Shown: positions 25,984 to 35,161, counted from the stretch's first letter. The stretch is 64,000 bases of DNA from Neohoeflea coraliihabitans (GCF_019334345.1 NZ_JAHWQX010000001.1:62001-126000); one strand, 5' to 3'. Notes: a model not told the origin generated them from the letters alone. A program made the numbers and translations.

Positions 25984-26443
25984 CTTGATCAATCTCCTTT
26001 GCGGCGTGCTTTGTTTCACCTGTCGCGGCAAGTTTCCTGGCAAACCAGATGCGTTGCGGATGCCCGTCAATAGCCGGAAGCCGTCCGATCTCGCGGTAGC
26101 CAAGCTTGCGGTAGAACGCGGGAGCCTGAAAGGTGAACGTGTCGAGATACACGCCCGACCACCCATGTTCCCGCGCCACATCCTCCGCCCGCCGGATCAA
26201 TTGCATGCCGACTCCCCGGCCGCGTGCCTCCGGCGTCAGCGCCAGCAATTTGACAAACAGCCAGCCGAGCTGGCCGTAGCCTGACAGCCCGCCCAGCAAA
26301 GTGCCATCCGGCTCGCGCGCCTCCAGCACCACCTCGACCGGGTTGAACGGCACGCCGAGCGCATCGGCCGCCTCGTCCAGCATCGCGTCAAGACGCGCCG
26401 CCAGTTCCACTCCACCGGTGGCAAGGCGCCGGATCTCAACCAT
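25976..26443 (-). CDS. GNAT-family N-acetyltransferase
   Basis: A 155-residue acetyltransferase. The acetyl-CoA pyrophosphate loop is LTPEARGRGVGMQLIRRAED (about residues 72-91), followed by the GVYLDTFTFQAPAFYRKLGYREIG ending seen in many GNATs. The acceptor is unknown. It is tightly placed: the start overlaps the cobN stop by eight bases and its stop overlaps the cobO start by eight bases, so it is co-translated with corrin genes. A role in corrinoid metabolism is possible but unproven. Confidence 0.85.
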   Translation of the reverse strand: MVEIRRLATGGVELAARLDAMLDEAADALGVPFNPVEVVLEAREPDGTLLGGLSGYGQLGWLFVKLLALTPEARGRGVGMQLIRRAEDVAREHGWSGVYLDTFTFQAPAFYRKLGYREIGRLPAIDGHPQRIWFARKLAATGETKHAAKEIDQDE

Positions 26444-29400
26444 CTGCCGTTCTCCCCGCCGCCAGCTCCTCCAGCGCGAACATCGCCGAATTGGAGCGCG
26501 GCGTCCACAATTGCCGGTCGATCGCCTCGCCGAACCGCTCCGCCATCTCGCGCAACGCGTCCGGGTTCTTCTCGCGCAGAAAGGCCAGAATCGCCGCATC
26601 GCACAGATAGGCGGCGTACAGCGCTTCGAAATGATGATCGCGCACCGCCCCGGTCGTCGCCGCAAAGGCGAACAGATAGTCGACCGTCGCCGCCATCTCG
26701 AATGCGCCCTTGTAGCCGTGCCGCATGACGCCAGAAATCCACTTCGGATTGGCCGCGCGGCCGCGCACGACCCGGGCGATTTCCTCTTCCAGCGAGCGGA
26801 TCAGCGGCCGCTCGGGCCGGGAATGATCATTGTGATAGATCGCCGGCCGCTGCCCCGACAGCGCCTCGACAGCCGCCGTCATGCCACCTTCGAACTGGTA
26901 GTAGTCGTCGGAATCCAGAAGGTCATGCTCGCGGTTGTCCTGGTTCTGCACCACCGCCTCGACGCCCGACAGCCGCTTTTCGAACAGGCCGCGCGCCGCC
27001 TGCCCCTCTGCCTGCCCGTCGCTGCGCGCGCCATAGGCGTAACCGCCCCATACGATGAACGCCTCGGCGAGATCGCCGCGAGCGCTCCATCCCTTCTCGT
27101 CGATCAGCGCCTGCAGACCGGCGCCATACGACCCCGGCTTCGACCCGAAAACGCGGAACGATGCATTGCGGGCCGCCTCCTCGCTGCTTGCGCCTGCGGC
27201 GATCAGCTCGGCCTTCTCGCGGACAAAGCGCGCCGCGAGCGGATTGTCCGCCGCTTCCTCGTCGCGCTCCGCAATGGCCCGTGCGGCGCGGTCGAACAGG
27301 GCGATCTGGTCGGGAAACGCATCACGGAAAAATCCGGAAATGCGCAGGATCACGTCAACCCGCGGCCGCGCCATCTTGGCCAGCGGGATGATCTCGTAAC
27401 CGGTCACCCGGCGTGAGGCGGTATCCCACACCGGTTTGGCGCCGATCAGGGCCATCGCCTGGGCGATATCGTCGCCACCGGTGCGCATGTTGGACGTGCC
27501 CCAGGCGGTCAGCGCCAGCGAGGTCGGCCATTCTCCATGATCCTGGGCGTGGCGGGTCACCAGCAGTTCCGCCGATTTGCGCCCCAGTTCCCAGGCCGCG
27601 GGGGTCGGAATGGCGCGGCTGTCGACCGAATAGAAATTGCGCCCGGTCGGCAACACATCCGGCCTGCCGCGGGTTGGCGCGCCGGATGGCCCGGGCGCCA
27701 CGAAGCGTCCCTCGAGCGCCGTCAGAACGCCCTTCAGCTCGGCTTGTCCACAGGCCGTCACGGCAGGTATCAACCGGTTGTGGATTTCCGCCATCACGGC
27801 CGCACTCCGCCTCCAGCCTTGCGGGACGGACAATGCCCCGGAAACCAGCGCACTTGCCAGCAATTCGATGCGCTCGACCGTATCGCCGCAACTGCGCCAG
27901 GGCGCTGTGGACAGGCTGTGGAAAAGCTGTGGACGAGGTCCGTGCCAGGGGGCGGAAAAGTCGCAATCGAGCGGATCGAAATTCTGACCCTCGGCCGCCA
28001 AACCGTCTGCCGCCAGCGCCCGGTGCAGACTCGCCTCACCCGCTGCCGTCCCGCGCGGCAGACGCGCCAGCGCCACCACAAGATCGTCACGCAGACGCCC
28101 CGCCGGGGCCACGCCGAAGACATGCAGCCCGTCGCGGATCTGCATCTCCTTGAGATCGCAGAGATAGGCATCCAGCTTCTGCAACGCCAGATCGTCGTCA
28201 TCCGCTTCCGCAATGCCGGCATCCTCATCAAGCCCGATGTCGCGCACCAGTTCGAGGATCTGCCCTTTGAGCAATTTCAGACGTCGCGGATCATGTCCCG
28301 AAGCCTCGTAGAATTCATCCACCAGCGCTTCCAGATCGGCCAGCGCCCCGTAGCTCTCGGCGCGTGTCAGCGGCGGCGTCAGATGATCGATGATCACCGC
28401 CGAACTGCGCCGCTTTGCTTGCGTTCCTTCGCCGGGGTCATTGACGATGAACGGATAGATGTGCGGCACCGGCCCGAGCACCGCCTCCGGGTAACAGGCC
28501 GATGACAGGGCCAGCGCCTTGCCCGGCAGCCATTCAAGATTGCCGTGCTTGCCCATATGCAGGACCGCATCGACACCTTCGACCGAGCGCAGATAGGCAT
28601 AAAAGGCGAAATAGCCGTGCGGCGGCACCAGGTCCGGATCGTGGTAACTGGCTTTCGGATCAATATTGTAGCCCCGCGCCGGCTGGATGCCGACCAGGGC
28701 ATTGCCGAACCGTTGCAGGGCGAGACGAAAGCTGCCGCCGGCAACCATCGGATCGGCCTCCGGCTGTCCCCACCGCCTGACCACCGCCTGGCGCACGGCG
28801 TCAGGCAGAGACGCGAAGAAGTCCCGGTAGTCGCCGAGTGGCAGGCTGGCAACGCCATTGTCCTGGCGCTTCCCGGCCGAACCGCGCGCATTGGTCGGTC
28901 CCTCACGCAGCCGCGCAATCAACTGATCGCCGTCCGCCGGCAAATCAGGGATCCCATAGCCCGCCCCGGACATCGCCCGCAGCACCTCGAGCGTTGCCGC
29001 CGGCGTATCCAGCCCGACACCATTGGCGATCCGCCCGTCGCGATTGGGGTAATTGGCGAGGATAATCGCCACCTTGCGCACCGCCGCCGGCGTGCTTCTG
29101 AGCGCCGCCCAGCCCTTCGCCTGCTGCGCAACGAAGCGCATGCGCTCGCGATCCGGCGCATGCGTGACGATATTGGTCTGCACGCGGTCGTCATAGCGCG
29201 CCGCCGCCTTGAAGCTGACGGCACGCGTCAGCACCCGGCCATCGATTTCCGGCAGCGCCACATGCATCGCCAGGTCACGCGATCCCAGCCCTTGCGAAGA
29301 ACCGGCCCACGCATCGCGCCCGATGCTGGAAAACAGGGCCTGCAACACCGGTGCGCCGGTGGCCTCGAGCACTGTGCCGGTTGTTTCGCCACCGGGTGAG

Positions 29401-30206
29401 GCGACCGCGAAGCCGGTGGCGTTGAGCACGATGGCGGGCGGCATCTCGGCAAAGATTGATTGCACGACGCCCTGCGAGACGCCGTCCTTGAGGCTGGCGA
29501 CAAAAATCGGCAAGGGATTGAGCCCCTCGCCGCGCAATTCCTCGATAAAGGCATCGACCGGCGTCAGCTGCCCGCTCTGCACCAGGGCCCGATAAAAGAC
29601 CAGCGCCGCCACCGGCCGGTCCGGTGCGAAAAACCGCGACGACAGGCTGGCCACCGACGGTGCTGCCTCTCCCGGCCAGTAAAGGCCGGCACGCAGCAAG
29701 GGTGCGGCCGGTGGCGGCGCCTCCGCATCACTCAAACAGGCTTCGCAAGCGGTGACGAAGCGCGACATGTTGAGCGCCCCGCCCTCGCTGAGATAGTGCC
29801 CCAGCTGTTGCTGCCAGGCCGCATCGACCGTCGACAGTGCCGCCAGTTCCGGGTCGGGTCGCTCGTCACCGGGCAAGACAGCCAGCTTGATGTCCTGCGC
29901 CGTGGCCGCCGCATGAATGGCTTCGAGCGCATAGGAGAAGTAGCTGACGCCGCCCAAGGCCCGCACGACAATCAGCCGCGCCTTGCACACCGTCCGTTCC
30001 ACATAGGTGTCGATCGACAGCGGATGGCGCAATTGCGTCAGACTGGCCAGGCGCCAGTCCAGCCCCGCCCCGCCGCAAGCCTGCGCCACAGCCGCCAGTT
30101 CGGTGTCGGCGGCACTGAGGAAGATCACATCACCCGGCGTCTGCGCAAGATCGAGCGCCTCGCCCTCCTCCGCCAATGTCCCCTGTTGTGCCGCCAGAAG
30201 ATGCAT
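26436..30206 (-). CDS. cobN: cobaltochelatase large subunit CobN
   Basis: A 1256-residue protein of normal CobN length. It is the porphyrin/corrin-binding subunit of the ATP-dependent CobNST chelatase that puts cobalt into hydrogenobyrinate a,c-diamide. Blocks seen: ILANYPNRDGRIANGVGLDTPAA, VVRRWG, YHDPDLVPPHGYFAFYAYL, LHMGKHGNLEWLPGKALAL with His ligands, RAESYGALADLEALVDEFYEA and YNDHSRPERPLI-type text near the end (IYHNDHSRPERPL). cobS and cobT are not in the window. The ATG at 30206 is three bases from the cobW stop. Confidence 0.95.
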   Translation of the reverse strand: MHLLAAQQGTLAEEGEALDLAQTPGDVIFLSAADTELAAVAQACGGAGLDWRLASLTQLRHPLSIDTYVERTVCKARLIVVRALGGVSYFSYALEAIHAAATAQDIKLAVLPGDERPDPELAALSTVDAAWQQQLGHYLSEGGALNMSRFVTACEACLSDAEAPPPAAPLLRAGLYWPGEAAPSVASLSSRFFAPDRPVAALVFYRALVQSGQLTPVDAFIEELRGEGLNPLPIFVASLKDGVSQGVVQSIFAEMPPAIVLNATGFAVASPGGETTGTVLEATGAPVLQALFSSIGRDAWAGSSQGLGSRDLAMHVALPEIDGRVLTRAVSFKAAARYDDRVQTNIVTHAPDRERMRFVAQQAKGWAALRSTPAAVRKVAIILANYPNRDGRIANGVGLDTPAATLEVLRAMSGAGYGIPDLPADGDQLIARLREGPTNARGSAGKRQDNGVASLPLGDYRDFFASLPDAVRQAVVRRWGQPEADPMVAGGSFRLALQRFGNALVGIQPARGYNIDPKASYHDPDLVPPHGYFAFYAYLRSVEGVDAVLHMGKHGNLEWLPGKALALSSACYPEAVLGPVPHIYPFIVNDPGEGTQAKRRSSAVIIDHLTPPLTRAESYGALADLEALVDEFYEASGHDPRRLKLLKGQILELVRDIGLDEDAGIAEADDDDLALQKLDAYLCDLKEMQIRDGLHVFGVAPAGRLRDDLVVALARLPRGTAAGEASLHRALAADGLAAEGQNFDPLDCDFSAPWHGPRPQLFHSLSTAPWRSCGDTVERIELLASALVSGALSVPQGWRRSAAVMAEIHNRLIPAVTACGQAELKGVLTALEGRFVAPGPSGAPTRGRPDVLPTGRNFYSVDSRAIPTPAAWELGRKSAELLVTRHAQDHGEWPTSLALTAWGTSNMRTGGDDIAQAMALIGAKPVWDTASRRVTGYEIIPLAKMARPRVDVILRISGFFRDAFPDQIALFDRAARAIAERDEEAADNPLAARFVREKAELIAAGASSEEAARNASFRVFGSKPGSYGAGLQALIDEKGWSARGDLAEAFIVWGGYAYGARSDGQAEGQAARGLFEKRLSGVEAVVQNQDNREHDLLDSDDYYQFEGGMTAAVEALSGQRPAIYHNDHSRPERPLIRSLEEEIARVVRGRAANPKWISGVMRHGYKGAFEMAATVDYLFAFAATTGAVRDHHFEALYAAYLCDAAILAFLREKNPDALREMAERFGEAIDRQLWTPRSNSAMFALEELAAGRTADG

Positions 30207-30209
30207 GGT

Positions 30210-31274
30210 TCAGCCTGACTGGCCGTCAAGCGCCGCCATCTCCGCTGCGATGCCTTCGCGATCGAGCCCGTGCAGGCCAATCACCACGAGCCGCGTGGTG
30301 CGACGCTCGCCCGCCGCCCACACGCGATCGAAATAACTGTCGAGCCGTCCGCCGACCGCCTGGATCACCTGCCGCATCGGCTTGCCGCCGATATCGGCAA
30401 ATCCCTTGAGACGCAGGATGTCATGCCGGGTGATCAGCGCTTTCAGCTCGGACAGGAACCTCTCCGGATTGCTGACCGTGCCGAGTTCGACAACAAAACT
30501 GTCAAATTCATCATGGTCGTGATCATGATCGGCGCCTTCGTGATGCAGTTCATGATGCGATTTGCGATTGCCGATGTCGTCTTCCGTCCCGACGCCAAGA
30601 CCAAGCAGCACTTCCGGCGCCACGATGCCGTTCTTCGCCGCAATCATCGCGGGCTGACGCTTGAGATGCGCATTGATGCTGGTGCGGATCGTCTCGAGCT
30701 CTCTTTCGTCGACAAGATCGGCCTTGTTCAGGACAATGAGGTCCGCGGCGGTCAACTGGTCCTCGAACAGCTCCTCGAGCGGACTTTCGTGATCGAGGCT
30801 CTCATCATCCGCCCGCTGCGCTTCCAGCCGATCGTGGTCATCGGCAAACCGCCCCGCTGCCACGGCGGCGCTGTCAACCACGGTGACGACCCCATCGACC
30901 GTCACCCGCGTCTTGATGCCCGGCCAGTTGAAGGCATTGACCAGCGGTTGCGGCAGCGCCAGCCCGGAGGTTTCGATGACGATGTGATCGGGTCTCTCCT
31001 CGCGCTCGAGCAGCTTCTCCATTGTCGGGATGAAATCGTCGGCAACCGTGCAGCAGATGCAGCCATTGGTCAGTTCGACGATATCCTCCTCACTGCAGGC
31101 TTCGGCACCGCAGCCGCGCAGCACCTCGCCGTCGACGCCAAGATCGCCGAACTCGTTGATGATCAGCGCAATGCGCTTGCCGCCGGCATGGCCCAGCATG
31201 TGGCGGATCAGCGTCGTCTTGCCGGCCCCGAGAAAGCCGGTGATCACCGTCGCCGGTATCTTTGCCTGTGTCAT
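30210..31274 (-). CDS. cobW: CobW, G3E-family GTPase for cobalt supply
   Basis: A 354-residue SIMIBI-class GTPase thought to deliver Co2+ to the chelatase. Walker A is GFLGAGKT (13-20); the metal-binding CxCC is GCICC (Cys72, Cys74, Cys75); NKAD is the base-recognition motif (VLNKADLV). A His/Asp-rich loop (HHELHHEGADHDHDHDEFD) lies between the GTPase and C-terminal domains and could bind metal. It is placed between cobP and cobN, as in other alphaproteobacteria. The ATG at 31274 begins directly at the MTQAKIPATVITGF family start. Confidence 0.95.
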   Translation of the reverse strand: MTQAKIPATVITGFLGAGKTTLIRHMLGHAGGKRIALIINEFGDLGVDGEVLRGCGAEACSEEDIVELTNGCICCTVADDFIPTMEKLLEREERPDHIVIETSGLALPQPLVNAFNWPGIKTRVTVDGVVTVVDSAAVAAGRFADDHDRLEAQRADDESLDHESPLEELFEDQLTAADLIVLNKADLVDERELETIRTSINAHLKRQPAMIAAKNGIVAPEVLLGLGVGTEDDIGNRKSHHELHHEGADHDHDHDEFDSFVVELGTVSNPERFLSELKALITRHDILRLKGFADIGGKPMRQVIQAVGGRLDSYFDRVWAAGERRTTRLVVIGLHGLDREGIAAEMAALDGQSG

Positions 31275-31285
31275 GGTGTCCCTGT

Positions 31286-31834
31286 TCAACCCTTCATTTT
31301 CAACGGCAGCCCGGCGGCCACGAAATAAACCGCTCCGCTCAGAGCCGCGATGTCCTGATGCAAACGCCCGGCATGGTCGCGGAAGTCCCGCGCCAGGCTG
31401 TTGTCCGGCACGATGCCGAGCCCCACTTCGCTCGATACCAGCACCAGCGGACCGCGATAGGCCGCGATTGCCGTGCAAAGTCGCCCGCATTCTGCCGCGA
31501 TATCATGCTCGGCGAGCATGTGATTGCTCAGCCACAGGGTCAGGCAATCAACCAGCACCGCCGCGGGTGCCTCGACCGCCATTGACAGAGCATCGAGCGC
31601 CGCGGCCAGGTCGAGCGGCACTTCGCGCGTCTGCCAATCAGCCCCGCGCCGCTGGCGATGCTGCACAATGCGCGCCTGCATCTCGTCGTCTCGCGCTTGC
31701 GCAGTGGCGATATAGAGGCGCGGCCCGGCATGCTCCGCGACCAGCTGCTCGGCGAAAAGAGACTTGCCCGAGCGCGCGCCGCCAAGCACCAGCGTCGTCT
31801 TCCCCTGCCCCGGCGCGCTCCCTTCCGGCGTCAT
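31286..31834 (-). CDS. cobP: adenosylcobinamide kinase / guanylyltransferase
   Basis: A 182-residue CobP/CobU protein that phosphorylates adenosylcobinamide and forms the GDP derivative. The P-loop is VLGGARSGKSLFAEQL; RLYIATAQARDDEM, HRQRRGADW with the guanylyl-accepting His, VDCLTLWLSN and VSSEVGLGIVPDN are family signatures. It directly abuts the cbtA stop and is 11 bases from cobW. Confidence 0.95.
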   Translation of the reverse strand: MTPEGSAPGQGKTTLVLGGARSGKSLFAEQLVAEHAGPRLYIATAQARDDEMQARIVQHRQRRGADWQTREVPLDLAAALDALSMAVEAPAAVLVDCLTLWLSNHMLAEHDIAAECGRLCTAIAAYRGPLVLVSSEVGLGIVPDNSLARDFRDHAGRLHQDIAALSGAVYFVAAGLPLKMKG

Positions 31835-32605
31835 TCACACCGCCTCGGCAGGCACAGTTTCGGCGTCCACCCGCGACAGGAAGAAGCCGAGCAGCCCGCC
31901 AAGCAGCAGCCAGAAGAACAGCGTCGTCGCCAGCGCCGCAGTGGCATATTCGGAGGCCAGCAGCGCCGGAACATCCGAACTGATGTCGTTGGGCACCGGC
32001 GCACCGTACAGATGCGGAGCGGCAATCAGCGCCACGCCGAGGATCTTCGCGGCAAATTTCGGCTGCATGACGAGGAAATACAGCCCGACAGCCGACAGCG
32101 CGACGGTCGACACCCACCAGATCTGCCGCTGCGCCAGATCGACATAGGGAAAGCCCGGCAATTCCGGCGGCAGACCCCAACCCGGCGCCAGTTGCACGGA
32201 AAACCAGCCGGCAGCGCCCAGCATCAGGCCGCGCACGACCCCCTCCCGACCGGCCGGAAAATTCAGCCCGGCAATCAGGGCCGCGCCGGCCAGCAGCAGA
32301 GCGAACCCGCCCCCGGCGACCAGATTGGCCAAGACGGTGTTGCCGAAGCGTCCGAGATGCAGAAAGCCGGCGCCATCGTGACTGTGGCCATCGGCGTGGT
32401 GGTCGCTTGCCGGGGCGCTATCGGACCCGGCAGACACAGCGGCATCGACATCCGGCGCCGCGCCGTGATCGTACGCCGCACCACCGCTTTCATAGGTTTC
32501 AGCCTGTTCGATCAGCGGCACCAGCCGCGCATATTGCGCCGGTGTCATCAACAGACCAGCAATCAGCCCGGCGGCAAGCGCCGCCAGGAAAATCCTGACA
32601 ATCAT
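31835..32605 (-). CDS. cbtA: cobalt transporter subunit CbtA
   Basis: A 256-residue CbtA-family membrane protein with about five helices. The N-terminus IFLAALAAGLIAGLLMTPAQ is typical, followed by a His/Asp-rich extracytoplasmic loop (SDHHADGHSHDGAG) likely to bind cobalt, then GFLHLGRFGNTVLANLV. CbtA and CbtB occur together downstream of cobalamin riboswitches in alphaproteobacteria and are predicted cobalt importers; biochemical proof is limited. Confidence 0.92.
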   Translation of the reverse strand: MIVRIFLAALAAGLIAGLLMTPAQYARLVPLIEQAETYESGGAAYDHGAAPDVDAAVSAGSDSAPASDHHADGHSHDGAGFLHLGRFGNTVLANLVAGGGFALLLAGAALIAGLNFPAGREGVVRGLMLGAAGWFSVQLAPGWGLPPELPGFPYVDLAQRQIWWVSTVALSAVGLYFLVMQPKFAAKILGVALIAAPHLYGAPVPNDISSDVPALLASEYATAALATTLFFWLLLGGLLGFFLSRVDAETVPAEAV

Positions 32606-32617
32606 CGGAAATCCCCC

Positions 32618-32794
32618 TCAGTGACAGGGGAAGCCGTAGGCGTGACGCGTATCGTGCGCCGCTTCGTGCAGCGCTGACGAATGTGCCAAACCGACGCCGA
32701 ACACCAAAAGTGCACCGACAAACAGGGCAGCAAGCCCGGCCTGCAGCCGCGTATCCGCGCCGGTCAGCGTCGTTGAAAAAGTTCTTGCAGCCAT
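32618..32794 (-). CDS. cbtB: cobalt transporter subunit CbtB
   Basis: A 58-residue protein with one transmembrane helix (LQAGLAALFVGALLVFGVGLAHSS) and a C-terminal His motif (HEAAHDTRHAYGFPCH), the standard CbtB layout. GGAGG precedes the ATG at 32794. It is the first gene after the cobalamin riboswitch and 12 bases before cbtA. The longer frame that starts at 32884 would run into the riboswitch and is rejected. Confidence 0.92.
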   Translation of the reverse strand: MAARTFSTTLTGADTRLQAGLAALFVGALLVFGVGLAHSSALHEAAHDTRHAYGFPCH

Positions 32795-32884
32795 GACAAC
32801 CTCCGTGAATGGCCTCGGGACCCGTTGGTCCCTGATGTCGCCCGGAAAGACAGTTTTCCGGATTCGGGCCCAGTGCCCTTTCAC

Positions 32885-33100
32885 GAATGGCAGGTCTCCT
32901 GGCTCACGGTTGACGGTGAGCAGCCTTTTCGGCTTGGCTCACCTGCAGCGCCTGTCGGCCTTCCCGGTGGGACAAGCGGCATGAAAACGGGACGATTCGT
33001 AGACAAAGAGGCGTCCGCGCCTTGGTTCATCATGCCGCCACACCAGTGGCGCTCCGTCCGGTCCCGCTGACATCATTCCGGCCCTATTGCCTGTGATGTC
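32885..33100 (-). promoter_or_regulatory. cobalamin riboswitch upstream of cbtB
   Basis: On the minus strand the conserved B12 box AGCCAGGAGACCTGCC lies at 32904-32889, and the upstream CACCGGGAAGGCC element lies about 75 bases before it. GCCACTGG and an AATAGGG segment near 33081-33088 fit the 5' half of the aptamer. Outer boundaries are approximate. Between the B12 box and the cbtB ATG there are two hairpins, CCGGAAA/TTTCCGG and GGGACC/GGGTCCC, which could form the expression platform near the GGAGG site. Adenosylcobalamin would be expected to repress cbtB and the genes down to cobO. Confidence 0.85.
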
Positions 33101-33270
33101 GAAAGGATCCTTTCGGTGACAGCCGCCTCGCCGTACTACAGTCGCGGGGTCGGCTGCGATTTGGATGCCCGACTTGGGTCCATCCCTCGCATTCCCTTTT
33201 GATCCTGGAGCGCTGTTCGCGCTCCTGGAACCACTCGGTCCTCAACTGATACGTCGCACCCGGCAGGCTG

Positions 33271-34770
33271 TCAATCACAGCCGCCAGCACAATGGGTCGC
33301 CGCCCCGTCAGCGCCGGCAGCCGCACAATGCAGCAATTGCGCTACGTCAACGCAGTCTTCAAGCGTCGCAGCGATCCGGTCGAGCGCCTTGTCGACTTCG
33401 GCGCGGTAATCAGCGATCCGGCCCGTGCCTCCGAGCGATGACAGCAACGTGGCGCGATACGCATCGCTGTCGAAAAAGCCATGCAGATAGGTGCCTGCCA
33501 CGCGTCCATCGGCGGAGCAGGCCCCGTCCGGCCGGCTATTGATCATCGCAAAAGGACGCAGGCAATCGGCGCCCCGCGTCACGCCCATGTGGATTTCATA
33601 TCCCGATAGATCCGCCCCGGATGCGACGCTGCGCGCGGTCACATTGCGCACGGTCTTGCGCGGCCGCAATTCGGTTTCGATGTCGAGTAGACCCAGCCCC
33701 TCGGCCTGGCGCAGCGGACCCTCGATACCGTGCGGATCGCTGATGTGACGGCCAAGCATCTGCAATCCGCCGCAAATGCCGAGCACCCGCCCGCCGGCCT
33801 TGAGATGCGCCTCGAGATCCCGATCCCAGCCCTGTTCGCGGAAACCGACAAGATCGCTGATCGTCGATTTTGTGCCGGGAAGAATGACCAGCGCCGCATC
33901 GGCCGGCAGACGCTCGCCGGGCCGCACGAAGCAAAGTTCGACCTCCGGCTCGGCCGCCAGGGCATCGAAATCGTCAAAATTGGCCATGCGCGAGATCATC
34001 GGCACGGCAATCTTCACCGGCGCCGACGCGGCGTCCGCAAGCCGCTCGAGCACCACCGAATCCTCCGCCGGCAGGCGGCGCGCATCCTGCAGCCACGGCA
34101 CGATGCCGAAACAGGGCCAGCCGGTAAACCGCTCGATGGCGCTCACCCCTTCGGCAAACAGCCCGGCATCGCCGCGAAACTTGTTGATCAGATAGCCGCG
34201 GACCATCGACCGGTCATCCTCGTCAAGTAGCGCATGCGTTCCGACCAGCGAGGCAATAACCCCGCCGCGATCGATATCGCCCACCAGCACCACCGGCACA
34301 TTGGCGGCACGCGCAAACCCCATATTGGCGATGTCGCCGCCGCGCAGGTTGATTTCCGCCGGCGACCCGGCCCCCTCGACCAGCACGATGTCGGCCGCCG
34401 CCGCAACCTTTGTGAAACTTTCGAGAACCGGCGCCAGCAATTGCGTTTTCAGGCGCTGGTAATCGCGCCCCTGCGCCTGGCCCCACACCTTGCCATGCAC
34501 AATGATCTGGCTGCCGGTCTCGCTCTGCGGCTTGAGCAGCACGGGGTTCATATGCACCGACGCCGGTGTGCGGCAGGCCAGGGCCTGCAACCACTGCGCC
34601 CGGCCGATCTCGCCCCCATCCTCGGCGACCGCCGCATTGTTGGACATGTTCTGAGGCTTGAATGGGCGCACGGCGAGGCCGCGATTGGCCAGCAGCCGGC
34701 ACAGTCCGGCAACCAGCACCGTTTTGCCGACATCCGACCCCGTCCCCTGCATCATGATCGCCCCGGTCAT
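33271..34770 (-). CDS. cobQ: cobyric acid synthase CobQ
   Basis: A 499-residue glutamine amidotransferase that amidates the b, d, e and g side chains of adenosylcobyrinic a,c-diamide. The N-terminus MMQGTGSDVGKTVLVAGLC is the modified P-loop, followed by PFKPQNMSNNAAV. The amidotransferase domain has VLGICGGLQMLGRH with the Cys nucleophile and GTYLHGFFDSD with the His. The ATG at 34770 begins the family start; a GTG seven codons earlier is open. It lies upstream of the riboswitch, so it is not under that element. Confidence 0.95.
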   Translation of the reverse strand: MTGAIMMQGTGSDVGKTVLVAGLCRLLANRGLAVRPFKPQNMSNNAAVAEDGGEIGRAQWLQALACRTPASVHMNPVLLKPQSETGSQIIVHGKVWGQAQGRDYQRLKTQLLAPVLESFTKVAAAADIVLVEGAGSPAEINLRGGDIANMGFARAANVPVVLVGDIDRGGVIASLVGTHALLDEDDRSMVRGYLINKFRGDAGLFAEGVSAIERFTGWPCFGIVPWLQDARRLPAEDSVVLERLADAASAPVKIAVPMISRMANFDDFDALAAEPEVELCFVRPGERLPADAALVILPGTKSTISDLVGFREQGWDRDLEAHLKAGGRVLGICGGLQMLGRHISDPHGIEGPLRQAEGLGLLDIETELRPRKTVRNVTARSVASGADLSGYEIHMGVTRGADCLRPFAMINSRPDGACSADGRVAGTYLHGFFDSDAYRATLLSSLGGTGRIADYRAEVDKALDRIAATLEDCVDVAQLLHCAAAGADGAATHCAGGCD

Positions 34771-34830
34771 GCCGTCCCCCGCATCTCGCACGCGCCTTCG
34801 CTCATCGCAGCGCCGACCCCGTTGTCAATC

Positions 34831-34884
34831 ATGTTTGCGTCGCGCTGGCGAGCGCCCATGTTTGCGTCGCGCGGGCGAGCCTCC
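34831..34884. repeat. 27-base tandem duplication upstream of cobQ
   Basis: Two adjacent copies, 34831-34857 and 34858-34884, start ATGTTTGCGTCGCGC and differ at three or four positions near the ends. They sit about 60 bases upstream of the cobQ start on the opposite reading side. Confidence 0.75.
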
Positions 34885-35023
34885 GAGAATTTTTTCGCCA
34901 ACCGTCAAAATTGCGACATCCGATGCCGCTTTTGCTGGCGCATGAGCAGGCGATTCGGTCTAGCTTAGGATAGCGGAACACGGCCGGTCCGAGTTTCAGT
35001 TGCCATCTCGTGTCGGAAGGAAG

Positions 35024-35161
35024 ATGGAAATGCTGTTTATCTTCAATAAATCGAACGGTGTACAGATCGCTTGGCACAGCCAGGCTCCGCAGAGCAAGTT
35101 CGGCCGCGGCGGATTGGCCAGTGGTTTCGCCCGGCTGATCCGCACCCGCTCCGCCGGCTGA
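35024..35161 (+). CDS. possible 45-residue protein with a strong ribosome site
   Basis: A short open frame beginning ATGGAAATGCTGTTTATC and ending at a TGA at 35159-35161. GGAAGGAAG lies directly before the ATG. The product starts MEMLFIFNKSNGVQIAWHS and ends ARLIRTRSAG; it is basic, with no signal peptide or membrane helix. I do not recognise a family. The main support is the ribosome site and an otherwise gene-free region; a chance frame cannot be excluded. Confidence 0.4.
   Translation: MEMLFIFNKSNGVQIAWHSQAPQSKFGRGGLASGFARLIRTRSAG

Noticed and set aside
10357-34770. Search for mobile elements to explain the mixed B12 gene set
   Set aside because: No transposase, integrase, tRNA or long direct repeats were seen at the borders; overlaps and composition look native by eye.
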